Positions 37,875 through 48,986 of a stretch of DNA of 64,000 nucleotides are shown here, piece after piece (the first letter of the stretch is position 1; each line of letters begins with the position of its first letter). The stretch comes from Paramecium sonneborni (Eukaryota > Ciliophora > Oligohymenophorea > Peniculida > Parameciidae): assembly GCA_905182985.1 (NCBI GenBank), contig CAJJDN010000185.1, forward strand, positions 62,001 to 126,000. Direction: 5' to 3'. Both the position numbers and the translations under genes were made by a program. The notes beneath the pieces were generated by a model, which did no database searches, was not told the DNA's origin, and saw only the letters and a program-made list of their open reading frames with translations.

Positions 37875-40007
37875 ATGTCAAATTCATAAGGAGTGAGCTT
37901 ATTAGAAAATTTAAGAAAAGTGATTACATTAGTTGATCAATTAAGAGATATTGGTTTAAATGATTACATAAAATTGCCAAGAATTGTTGTTTTGGGTATT
38001 CAATCAGCAGGAAAGTCTTCTTTACTTGAACATATAGTTGGAATAGATTTTTTACCTAGAGGATCTGTAATTCTTATTATATTGAAAATAGGGTGTTGTG
38101 ACAAGAAGACCATTAGAATTGCGTTTATCTAATGCTCCAGCTAGTGTTTGTGCTACACCAACAGCAGAATTTGTTGAAGAAATAAAAGGAAAAAAGTTCA
38201 CTAATTTTGAAGAAGTTCGATAAAAAATAAATGAGTTGACTGATAAAGTATGTGGATAGGCTAAAAACATTATTGATAAACCAATAATATTAGCAGTCCA
38301 AGGACCTAATTGTCCAGATCTAACTTTAGTTGGTATCGATCTTAAAATAAAAAATATTAGATCTTCCAGGAATTACTCGTATTCCTATTGCTGGTTAGCC
38401 AGCAAATATTGAAGAAATAACAACAAATATGGCTAAAAGATATTGCGAAGATAAATCAGCAATTATATTGTGTGTTGTTGCAGCAAATGCTGATATGACT
38501 ACATCTGATGCATTATTATTAGCTAAAAAATTAGATCCAGATGGTATTATTTTAAATATATATTTAAAGGTATTCGAACAATAGGAGTCTTAACTAAAAT
38601 TGATATCATGGATTAAGGAACTAATGCATTTAAAATGCTTAAAGGAGAAGAAGTACCATTAAAATATGGTTACGTCGGAGTTAAACTTAGATCATAATAA
38701 GAAATTAATGATAATATTCCTATTATCTAAGCAGTTTTAAGAGAAAAAAACTTTTTTGCAAATCATCCTGTTTATTCAACTATTCCTGGTGAAATATTTG
38801 GAACCTAAGTTTTAACAAGAAAATTAACAACAATTCTATATAGAAGAATTAGAAGTTTCTTACCAGAATTAATGAGAGAAATCAATAATAGAGTAGGCAA
38901 AATTTAAGTAAGATTAGATGTATTAGGACCAGGATTACCTGTTGAAGATTCAGTATTATAATTCATTTTTATTTTAGGATAAAATGCATTATATATGGAA
39001 ATTAATTCATGAATTTTCAGTTAGATTTAGAAATTCTATTACAGGATCTTATTAAAAGGTTAAATCAACAAAAAAAAATGATTTTTTCTAAGTTCCTGCT
39101 GGAGCTAAGATCAAATTATTATTTTCAGAATTATATGATGAATTTAATGATCTTGATTACTAAGCATTAAAGAAATATTCTGAAGATGATATTACATAAG
39201 TAATCTAGAAATATTCTGCATTAACTATTCCTGGATTTCTTCCTGTTGATGCCTTTTATGCATTATTAAACCCAGAATTAAAAAGATTATAATAACCTGC
39301 ATTTAATATTATTGATGAAGCTTATTCAATTCTTGAAGAATATGCTATAGAGATCTTGTGTGATTAATTATAAACGTAATTTTTATTTATTATTTAGAAT
39401 TCCATCTGTTTTAAAAATGTTGGAAGAATAAGTACTTGAAATTATTTAAGAATGTAAATCAAATGCTTAAAATTCTGTTCAAGATATCTTAGATGCTGAA
39501 ATGAACTATGTCTTTACTAATGATTCTAATTATTTAGCTGGAAAACAATTTATTAGATTTGGTAAACCTGCTAAAGAAGCATAACCAGTTAAAGGTTAAT
39601 ATATGGTTGCAGAATTAAAAAATAAAATTGAACATTATTTTAAATTAGTTGTTAGATCAACTAGAGATAATATTCCTAAATTGGTTGGTTACTTTTTAGT
39701 AAAAGGATGTTAGGTAATATAATTTATTTATAATTTCTATTAGACTAAAATGCTTATGCAATTATAATAAAATTTGATGCAAAATTAAAATTTACTTTCA
39801 GCAATTAGCGAAGATTAAAATATAGTCGAAGAAAGAAAAAAATTAAATAAAGAAATTGAAACATTTAGAAATGCATAAAAAATTATTAAAAGAGATCCTG
39901 AGTATTTTAATATAATATATTAGTCTTTCTGAATATATATTATCAGCTTCAGAAGATTTGGCTGCTGAATAATAATAATAAACTTAATAAGTTTAATAAA
40001 TAAAACC

Positions 40008-40041
<34 letters not shown>

Positions 40042-40701
40042 TAATAAGATACAAAACCTTAAGTTATTGTATAAAAGCCAGAAATTAATAAAACTCCTGT
40101 TACTCAAACTTAAAATGATTCTTCAAAAAATTAATTGACTGATGCTCAATCCCAAAAATAATAATAATAAAATTAGTAGAACACTTAATAATCTTAACCA
40201 TCTTAACTACCACTTTAAACCTAATAAGTGAAATAATAGACTACTATATTTGGTACTGCACCAAAAACTCCTTAACCATAAACATCAGCTACATAATAGA
40301 ATACTAATCCTTTATAAGGAAATAAGCCTTCTTCTTCTTAAACATTAACTCAATAATATAACTAATAAGTGGACAAAGGTGTTGCTGCATTTTATGAAGA
40401 TGAAAGAGTTAAAGAATAAATGAAAAATGCAGGTGGACAAGCAGCCAAAGCTACTGTTAAAAGTTAAATTCCAGGTGCTCCAGATTGGGCTTTAAATGTT
40501 GCAGAGAAAGCAGGCTAATAAGCTGCTACAAGTGATGCAGCAAAATAAGCAGCTATAGTATATTTATTTATTTATTTATTTTAGAATGCAACTTCATAAT
40601 AATTAAAGGTAGATGATTAACCATCACAATCAAATTAATAATAATAAGCTCCATAACAAAAAAAAGGAGGATTGTTTGGATTTATTAATAAATAATCATG
40701 A
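37875..40701 (+). CDS. Dynamin-related GTPase with long Gln-rich tail
   Basis: 873 aa from ATG 37875; introns at 38067-38091, 38333-38360, 38544-38569, 38953-38977, 39376-39397, 39714-39743, 39902-39923 and 40558-40584; TGA 40699-40701. The coding length is divisible by 3. GTPase motifs: P-loop GIQSAGKSS (residues about 41-49), switch I RGSGVVTRRP (spanning intron 1), [10 protein letters not shown] (G3), TKID (G4). Then a dynamin middle/stalk region and a GTPase effector domain near residues 560-660. There is no PH domain. The last about 200 residues are Gln-rich, including a poly-Gln run encoded by TAA repeats near 40,010-40,040, and end [13 protein letters not shown]. Dynamins pinch membranes (endocytosis or organelle division); ciliate relatives have expanded separately. 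Confidence 0.95.
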
Positions 40702-40787
40702 TAGATATATTAACAATTATGTTAAAATTCTATTAATAAATAATCAACTAATCATTTATCTATCTATAATAATATAATTTCTATTAT

Positions 40788-42104
40788 TCATATATATTGA
40801 ACATCAATAGCTTTACTTAATCTTTGATAGTCACCTGTTAACTTAACTTCATATTCTTAATTTCCTGATATTCTTTTTTGATACATTTCTACTTCATGAA
40901 CTTTTGATATAAATCTATTTAAAATATAATAAATATATATATACCCAAATTTTTTTGGTTTTATTAATCTAAAATCATGTTAAAATGCTTTCCAATTGTC
41001 TGTTAATACTTAGCCAAGTGTTCCAACTTTATTTTCATCTTATGTAATAAAATCACTATAAGTAAAAGCACAAATACTTGCAAGAGTCATGCATAGCATT
41101 TCTATACAAACTAAGGTATTCTTAATAAAATTATAGAAATGTTATATACTTCTATTGCACTAATAATTGTATTATTATTATATTTTGTCTCATCTGGTTC
41201 AAAACAACTTGAAATTTCTTCTTCAAAAATTGATAGAGTTAATGATTGCCAAAAAGTAAAAAATAACGTTACCTTTATAATCAAAAATTTGAGTAATGGT
41301 CTATTAAATTAATATCAATGTCTACTTATATGGTTACAAGGGATGTTTTAAAGCATAATAAAACAAAATTAGGTAATAGAGAGAAAAAGTTTCACTAGTT
41401 ATTATAATAAATTCAAAACTTTGCATTAACCTTTGCTTAGAATATTAGATTTTAAATTACTGCATATAGTTTATTATGAAATGGATGTAAAAATATAATT
41501 ATAATAGTGAGAACTGGTTTCACTACACAATATTAAAGAACAAACTTTTTGCATCTATAGGTGAAATATTTAGCTTTTGCCTTGCTTTTTAATTAAATTG
41601 ATAGATACGTTGATAATAAATATCTTTCAGTACAGTAATTTACAGGCCATAAATGATGAATTTCTTTTTCATGTTCAATCATAATCTCATAAACGCGATC
41701 ATCATATAATAATTTATCTTCTGGATTATAAGCCATATATGAAAACATAAGGTAGAAAAATGTGAATAAAAGAAAAGCTAAATAGATATCACGAACCAAT
41801 TCGAAATAGGATGCTAAACCCTGTTTACTACCATATTTGAATTTACTCTTACATGAAATTCCATTGAAATAATTGAAATTAATCCATAAAAAGGTGCCAT
41901 CATGAGGATTACTAATATAATCAATAATATTTTAATACTTATGATTTTACTTTGAAAAAAAGGCATATTGAAATTCATCAAGTGTCTAACAATTAAATAT
42001 AGCGATATTATTAATGAGATCACTACGCATACAATAGAAAGTATTAATCCATCTGAAAGAAGGATTTCTATACAGTCTTCATCACATTTATAGGGGCAAA
42101 TCAT
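40788..42104 (-). CDS. TMEM184 / organic solute transporter alpha family membrane protein
   Basis: 391 aa, ATG complement of 42102-42104, introns 41821-41852, 41436-41460, 41301-41325, 41121-41149 and 40915-40944, TGA complement of 40788-40790. About seven TM helices. Family hallmarks: HLMNFNMPFFQSKIISIKIL (compare HLxNYxxPxxQRxIIRIL), MMAPFYGLISI, YFELVRDIYLAFLLFTFFYL, KFVLQYCVVKPVLTII, QPYKPLLKFLIIKVTLFFTFW and NTLVCIEMLCMTLASICAF. These match the Solute_trans_a (TMEM184/DUF300) family along their whole length. The family includes OST-alpha bile-acid transporters and tonoplast proteins; the substrate here is unknown. It is convergent with the dynamin gene, 86 bp away. Confidence 0.93.
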
Positions 42105-42178
42105 TAAAATTAAATATAATTCGAATATACTTTTCTAATTTTAGAATAACCGATCAAACTTGTTTACCCATTTAGTTC

Positions 42179-43684
42179 TCATAATAGTTAATAAAACTTT
42201 ATAAAATTATTTAATATATAGTATTCAATCATGTAGTAAAAATTTATCTTTGTTTGATTACAAGTTTTAATCAATTTCAGATAATTTTGAAACCATTTAG
42301 ACAGTTCCTATAAAACTATAATAAATGAAGATTTACTTTAAGTAGATATATCATAAGGCATTTTTTGTTATTCGTCAGTAAATAATAAATGAAGTTTTTA
42401 TTTTCTAAATGGAGAATCTGGAGCATTTTATATTATATTTGTTCTATTTGTTAACACTGATTAAGTCTTATTAGGATATGTGTCTAATCTTCCAGGTGAT
42501 GATATAAATGAATGAGAATTATTGTGAATCACTTTCTACTAACTTTAACTGAATAAATTTAATTTCTAAGTCAATTATTAATTTAGATATCTCATTTAAT
42601 GATTCTACTATTTTTATAACTCTAATTCTTTCATCAAAACTTATAGATTTTATTGAAGATGTTAATAATTTTAGCTATTAGCAAAATTATTTGAAGCTAT
42701 AGTTGTTTAAACATCTATTGCATTTTATTAAAATTCATCACATTTTTATTCTAAAACTTTTATTTAATTATCTTTTTATTTTAATAAAGACTACAAATCT
42801 TATATTATTTTTTAAGATTCTTCATCAGTTTTTTATTATACTTTTTATTTATTTTGACTTATATTTAATTATTATAAATCAAGTTATTACATTAATTAAT
42901 TAACTTAAATTTACAAGGCTTTCTTCTCTTAATCAAAAGTATTGGATATCTACTTTGTAGTATTATATCTTATATCTGATAGATCTTAATCATAACTTTC
43001 TTGCAAATTATTATAAGCTTCATTTCTTTGATTTAATAGTTTTGTGATATTTTCCAATTAAACTAATCTTTCCTCAAGTAATTTATTTAGTTTGATATTT
43101 TATTCTTTAAGTTGACTGATTTATATATCATTCATTTTACATTAAGAAGACAAATGTTCTTGAGTATCTAAATTACTAAGTGTTATTATTTTTTATTTAT
43201 ATTCAAATTATTTTTATAATTAACACTAATCCTATAATTATATTTCTAGTTCATTCACCACTTAAACAGTTTCTTCTAAACGTTATTTCAATTATTCATA
43301 ATCATTTTAAGAATTCTATAACTTTTTTATATATATGCTTTATTCTTCAAGTTAATATTATAACTTAGTTATTGTTCTTCTTAAACATTCATTATCAACA
43401 ATTAATTTTTCTTTCTAAAATTTCAATTTATTCATTTCTTCATATGATTACTCAAATTCAATTTTTTTACTTCTCTAACTCTTTATACTTGAAATTCCAC
43501 TTGAACCTAAGAACTCATACTCTTGTCTTAAAATTTCAAATTATAACATAAGTTTATCATTTTATTCAAGCAGCTTTTAATTTTCTGTTACTAAATTATT
43601 AACTTAAAATTCATTTAATGGTTTATCTTAACACTTTGGATTACATGACTAGCTTGATCTGCTTTAATGTGTTTATTTTCTCAT
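42179..43684 (-). CDS. Coiled-coil protein
   Basis: 501 aa, single exon, ATG complement of 43682-43684, TGA complement of 42179-42181. Residues about 20-330 are almost continuous Glu/Gln/Leu/Lys heptads (for example NKLLEERLVQLENITKLL). The C-terminal 150 residues are Ser/Asn-rich and include SSPGRLDTYPN. From about 42,500 to 42,700 a second minus-strand frame is also open and reads as a good coiled coil (SFDERIRVIKIVESLNEISK), while the annotated frame becomes unusually Gln-rich, so the exact frame there is uncertain. Possible cytoskeletal or ciliary role by composition only. Confidence 0.65.
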
Positions 43685-44459
43685 AATTATTATAACAGTT
43701 AAATAATAATTTCTATAAATTTTTAAAATTATTTACTTTACTATTAAGTCATACAAATTGATTTCATTCTAAATTTAGTTAATATCTGATTGAGCAGCTA
43801 AAAATTAATTCCGTATAAGAATTTTCAGATAAAAAAAACAATAAAAAATATTTAGTTAAGCCTGTTTATTTTTTAAGGTTCTCCTTTCCTTTTTTAATAC
43901 TAATCATATTTTATAAGAATCCTTTATCATAGATAAAGAATCTATAAAGTAAAACTTACTAGAATTTCTCTAAATTTTTGTTAATTAATTAATTTTATTC
44001 TTTCTATTGAATTTTATTCTATATAACAAACATTTAACATTAATGAATCATTATTTAAATTTAGATTCAAATTTATATATTATTTTATAATTAAATAATA
44101 TTTTCTTTCTTGTTAAGGATGCAAATTATTATTTTTTCTAAATGATTAAATAAAGTCTTTGTAAGTGAAACAAAAAACTATAAATCTAGATCTAGAAGAT
44201 TTTGGTAAAAAGCTACCTAGGTTGTTGAATCTATTTTCTTTCACAATTGCTATTTTATTAACAGACAATCATTTAATTACAAAAAAGGAAAATATTTTTA
44301 GAATGAGATTTTGTAATATTTTAAAATGCAGAAATTTAAATTTTAAATAGTAATACAAGAATTTAGACGATTACAAAAACCAAAATAATTTATTATTTCT
44401 TTAAATGAAAACAAAATACTTAAAGAAATATAAATTATTTTGGTTTTTTAATAAAAATA
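43685..44459. other. Intergenic region upstream of the MYB gene
   Basis: AT-rich DNA between divergent genes. A short GTG-initiated ORF at 44165-44350 shows no family resemblance. The notable element is the inverted repeat at 44375-44448, listed separately. Confidence 0.5.
44375..44448. repeat. Long inverted repeat (hairpin) just before the MYB start codon
   Basis: Left arm 44375-44404 and right arm 44420-44448 are reverse complements over about 29 bp with a single one-base gap, separated by about 15 nt. It ends 12 bp before the ATG at 44460. It could form a stem in DNA or in a 5' UTR, mark a small mobile-element relic, or act as a regulatory site. Confidence 0.8.
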
Positions 44460-44943
44460 ATGTCTTTGTATTCTTGTGAATAACAAGATTTAGATGACTC
44501 TTGCGAATCTCCTTTTTCATAATCACCTAGATCCAAAAGAATAAAGAAGCATGAATCAATTTCACCTAAAAAGAATATTGGCCATTGGTCAAAGGAAGAA
44601 CATGAAAAATATTTATTCTTCTTAGAAGAGCACTTAGACATAAAGAAAAATAATAAAATATTTAAATCAATGAGTGAAGTGATTGGAACTAGATCCCCAA
44701 GTTAATGCAGGTATTATACTTATATAAATTAGATCACATCACTAAAAGTTTAAGCCTTTATCCCCAACAGCTCAGAATAAGAATTAAAAATTATAAAAAA
44801 TAACAATGTCAACTTTATAAGATGATTTAAATTAGTAAATAGAGGAAGAATCTTTTAATCGAAATATGGTTCAACTTATGATTTTTGATGACGATGATTA
44901 AGTCTGTTAACTTCCGTAATTTAATTTAGATGATTTCTTTTGA
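44460..44943 (+). CDS. MYB/SANT protein, SHAQKYF type
   Basis: 153 aa from ATG 44460; intron 44711-44732; TGA 44941-44943. A single MYB repeat spans residues about 38-90: HWSKEEHEKYLFFLEEH, then KIFKSMSEVIGTRSPSQCR, and after the intron SHHQKF, corresponding to the plant-type GTRTPxQVRSHAQKYF motif. The tail is acidic (DDDDQ). A sequence-specific DNA-binding role is expected. It is small, with no other domain, so it may be a repressor or a cofactor subunit. The start is preceded closely by a strong inverted repeat. Confidence 0.9.
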
Positions 44944-46094
44944 AATTATTCGTGCATTATACAAGCTTCAAGTTCTTAAAAATAGCTTGTAATATAAAAT
45001 ATTATATATTTAAATATAATTAATTAAGACATTATAAATTTCCCAATTATATAAATAAAGAATCAAAAGAATTTAAATGTAATAAGCATAGTTTGATTCA
45101 AAATAAAAGAAGTTGCAATTATTTAACATAATTAAATATCAGTCTTTATTTTTATTAAATAATATGAAAAATTAGCGTAAATGAAAAAATTATATCAAAT
45201 TAAGATATTCAGATAATCAAAAAAATACCGAATTGTTAATTGAAAATGTATTCTACTAAATAAAACTATGATAAAACTGTGAAAACAGCCAAAGTCTTGA
45301 TAAATTAATTATACTATTACTTATGAAGGGAGTTTTGAACATAAGAAATTTAAAATGGTTTATTTATTTAGAAGAAAAAGTGAGGCCTTAAAAAATTTTA
45401 TTTAAATAAAAGAGTTTAAAAGAACTTGGAAAATCAATAAGAGAAATTATTTCCAAATAAATTAAATTAATTTTTTGATTGCATCTCTATATTGGAATTT
45501 AAAAGGCTGATGTTTATACTATTATAGAATTGAGGGAGAGATGAAAAATGAAAACTTTAAGAAAAATGTTTAAGAAGTCTCTAGAAACTTATCTTCTATT
45601 ATTACAGAACTACCTAATTTATTATTATTAAAATATTAGATTTTGTGCATATATATATTGAGCAGGTTAAATAAAAATACTATAATTATTTTCATCGATA
45701 ATTTTAACCAAATTATTATATTCTTACACTAAAGCAGATCAAATTTAAGTTTCTCTAAATGATGTAAAACTGTAGATTTGTCAATAATAAAGTATCAGAA
45801 TATTAAGAATGAGGTGCATTCAAAAAGACCGAAAAAAAAAAAAAGTTAAATATCAAAAACTAATTTAATTTGTTTAAAGACTAATAATTAACGATATCAA
45901 TTATTTAATATAGAAAGTAAAGTTATACTATAATTGTTTTTCAAGCAAAATAGATTAAAATAATCATCTTTATCAATTTATGAATGATGAGTAAATTTAA
46001 TTTACAAAATATACATAAAAGACTCTAGTAGATAGATAAAGGAAATAAAAATCTAATTATTACAGAATTGCATTATATAATTATTATTATACAA
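44944..46094. other. Intergenic region, no secure gene
   Basis: About 1.15 kb. A + strand stretch near 45,357-45,510 lacks TGA for about 50 codons (KEFKRTWKINKRNYFQ) but has no good start, introns or family resemblance. A poly-A run lies at about 45,832-45,844. Confidence 0.45.
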
Positions 46095-46690
46095 TCAAAC
46101 TAAAACATAGCCTTGTTCTTATTTTTTCTTTCTTTTCATCAAGAATATCCCAGCGACTATTAAAACAAAAGAAAATAAATAATAATAAAAGTAACTCTAT
46201 TTTTATCTACAAGCCATTGGATGTGTTGATTAAAGCATGATATTGCATGGTGAATCTGTCATGATTTATTTAAAAGGAGTTTCCTCACCACATTATACTT
46301 AAAATTAAACTGAATATTATAAGGTTTCTCCACATAAATCACCTAATATAATTCAATAATCTATACCATTTTTATATTTTAGATTTAAACCAAAACTATC
46401 ATACCATATATCTGATTCAGATTTTAATCCAATTGTATAACATTTATTATGAAATAGTTAAAACGCAGCAACCCTTATTACTAAACCTTCATTACCTCCC
46501 TGTGATTGCATTACACACCATATGTACAAAAATTAAATTCAAAAGACATTGCTCCACTAAAAGATGTTATTTTGTAGTTTTCTTTCCTCTTCAAATGATT
46601 TATATCAAAATGAAAACCATCTGGATCAATCCATTTACAATTATCAGGAATTAGCCCTTAAACTATTCCAATCAAATAAAAAATTAACAT
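46095..46690 (-). CDS. Type I membrane protein with MRH (mannose-6-phosphate receptor-like) domain
   Basis: 184 aa, ATG complement of 46688-46690, TGA complement of 46095-46097. Signal peptide MLIFYLIGIVQGLI, then a lumenal domain with WIDPDGFHFDINHLKRK, FEFNFCTYG, NKCYTIGLKSESDIWYD, GDLCGETLQYSVQFQVQCGE, a single TM helix (FVLIVAGIFL) and a basic tail (MKRKKK). Cys spacing and the Y-x-IGL...DL-C layout fit the MRH/ATG27/cation-dependent M6P-receptor group. One normal 24-nt intron is 46343-46366. A second frame switch near 46,510-46,530 needs a 17-nt intron or a one-base indel; with the 17-nt intron the coding length is divisible by 3. Expected role: lectin-like cargo receptor in Golgi or endosomes. 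Confidence 0.75.
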
Positions 46691-47101
46691 TAATTATGGA
46701 AATCAAGTTTTTATATTATAAGTCAAATTTATTATATTACTAAGATTTTAGAATTCTATCCAATTATTTAACAATTAGCTAAAGGAAATGTTAGAAACTA
46801 CATCTATAAAAAGAAGAAAAAAAGAAAATATGGATAATCCATGATTCTTATGATTCTTGTAAGAAGATAACAAGTTATTCTTAATTTTGTATTCTTTTTC
46901 TTAATTTAAATGTTTATTGAAAATTTTTAGTTTTATTTTAGATGTATAAAAGTTACGTTATTTGAATTTTAGATTGAACAACAATATTGGAATCTAAATT
47001 TGAAAAAAATCTAGTTTATTTTATAAGATTATAATTTTTTGTAATTTAATATGATTTTTACAAAGGTATAGTAAAACAAATAGCACTATCAAATATCCAT
47101 A
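46691..47101. other. Intergenic, no gene seen
   Basis: About 410 bp of AT-rich DNA between two minus-strand genes. Confidence 0.5.
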
Positions 47102-47659
47102 TCAATAAGGAGACTAATTGGATATTACGCTATCCATTTCTTCACATTCATATTATTTTGACTTTTAAAAAATTTTTCTCTCTAATTTTGTAAATGAAAT
47201 TGCTTATAAACTTGTTATACTTTAATTTGTGCTTGTAAAGCTCAATTAGGTCTTTCTTCTCTCTAGAAGTGAATTTACTTTTAATGATAATTAAGATGAT
47301 TTGATTGTTGAATCTGGTGTATTATCTGAAAAATCTCTTTCGATTTCAAGTGTTGTATGAGCTCTTCTTTTGTTGTTATTTCTTAAGTTAGAATAATAAC
47401 GATCTTATTTAGCTTTTGGATCTGTTTTCATTTTAATATTCATAGAGCTCAAATAATCAACTATGGACAACTCAATTTATAGACTTTTTTTTTTAAATTC
47501 ATTCACTTCCTGGCATTCTCTTATACTTAATTCAATCGATCTTCCAGAATGGCCTCCATAAAAATCTTCTTCATCATTCATTTATATGCTTGATTAAGAT
47601 ATTCTAGAAAGATTAAGACCTCTTACACTAACTGACTATTACTATTATTCAACTTCCAT
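47102..47659 (-). CDS. Hypothetical Ser/Arg/Glu-rich protein
   Basis: 185 aa, single exon, ATG complement of 47657-47659, TGA complement of 47102-47104. Soluble and low in complexity: SVSVRGLNLSRISQSS, then EEDFYGGHSGRSIELSIREC, RRAHTTLEIERDFSDNTPDS, a short helix QLSLKVNSLLERRKTQLSF, and SVISNQSPY at the end. It is rich in potential phosphorylation sites. No family was recognised. The clean 186-codon frame with balanced composition supports a real gene. Confidence 0.65.
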
Positions 47660-48986
47660 ATAAATATTTTATTAATGTTTTGATGCTTTAAATGCTATCT
47701 GTAAATATCTATCATAACTAGAGTAAATTTTATAAATAAGATATAAGTTTCTTTAAATTAAATGAAAAACATCCAAAAATAATGAAAATTATCATTTAAT
47801 TAAAATTTGCCAACAATCTTATGTTTCATATAATTCGATGAATTCAAGAAATAATTTTTTGATTTAAAATTATGAATGTTTCAAATATTCAGTAAAATAA
47901 AATAAGTATTTAGCTTATATCATTCAAACATATCACTTCAGAATAGAACTATGTAAATATTTTAAATACCTTGTCTTCAAATCAACTAACAAAATTGTTT
48001 CTGACCTAATTCATACTATGATGGCTTAATAATTTTGAAATAAATCAAGCTTTATATTTACCAACCCATATTTATCCTTTGAGTATACTTAACTTCAATT
48101 ATAACTTTAAGATAAATAATTTAAAATGAAATAAACCAATTAATTTGACTGAACATAACAGTTCTATTTTTTAAGACTCTTACTTATATTAAGAATATAA
48201 ATAAGAAATTAAATAACCCAGCATATAGCCAGTTATGACTGTGTATTAATAAACACCATTTTATAAATTATTTGATCTCATGTTTATAATGATAAGTCCA
48301 TATCAAAGCCAAATAAAAAAATTTTAATTTTAAAGATTTTTCAGTTTTTCTCCATTCATAAATTTATAACTCGTATTTAAAATGTATTGAAATTATAATA
48401 AAAAAACAAATGATAAATTAAGGAATAGAAAAACAAATTTGGATATTTCTCTTAATTTTTAAACAAAATTTCATAATTTTTTGAGAAGATTTTGTCATGA
48501 GGTTTTAGAGTCTATTTTTAATCTTATTCTTAATCTTGGATTTTATATCTGCAAATAAAGCACGATACTAATTTTAATAAAAAATAGTTCTAATTTTTAT
48601 TAATTATAATATTTAAAAATTGAAACATAAATCTTAATATTAATAAAAATAATTATAAGAATTAAGATTAGAGAGATTTGTATTTATCATAATTCTTTTT
48701 TTTTACTATTTTTATCTAATTGTTTATTCATAATTATTTATTTTTTGTTTTAAATCATTGTTATATCCATAAAATAATCTCAAAATATCATCATATTGTA
48801 TATTATTTAATTAAATCAAAATACCCATAAACTTTATCTTTTCTTTGATAATTTCATTCTAATATCTGTGTTAATTAATTAGTAGATACAATTCTAAATT
48901 ATAATTATTTCAATTATAATATAATTATTAAAATATTTTACTTCTAAAAAAAATTTAATATAAATAAATAACAATTAATTGAAAAA
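47660..48986. other. Long AT-rich intergenic region, no gene seen
   Basis: About 1.3 kb on the 5' side of two divergent genes. Frames on both strands are broken by TGA at short intervals. It includes very AT-rich blocks around 48,560-48,980. Confidence 0.55.
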
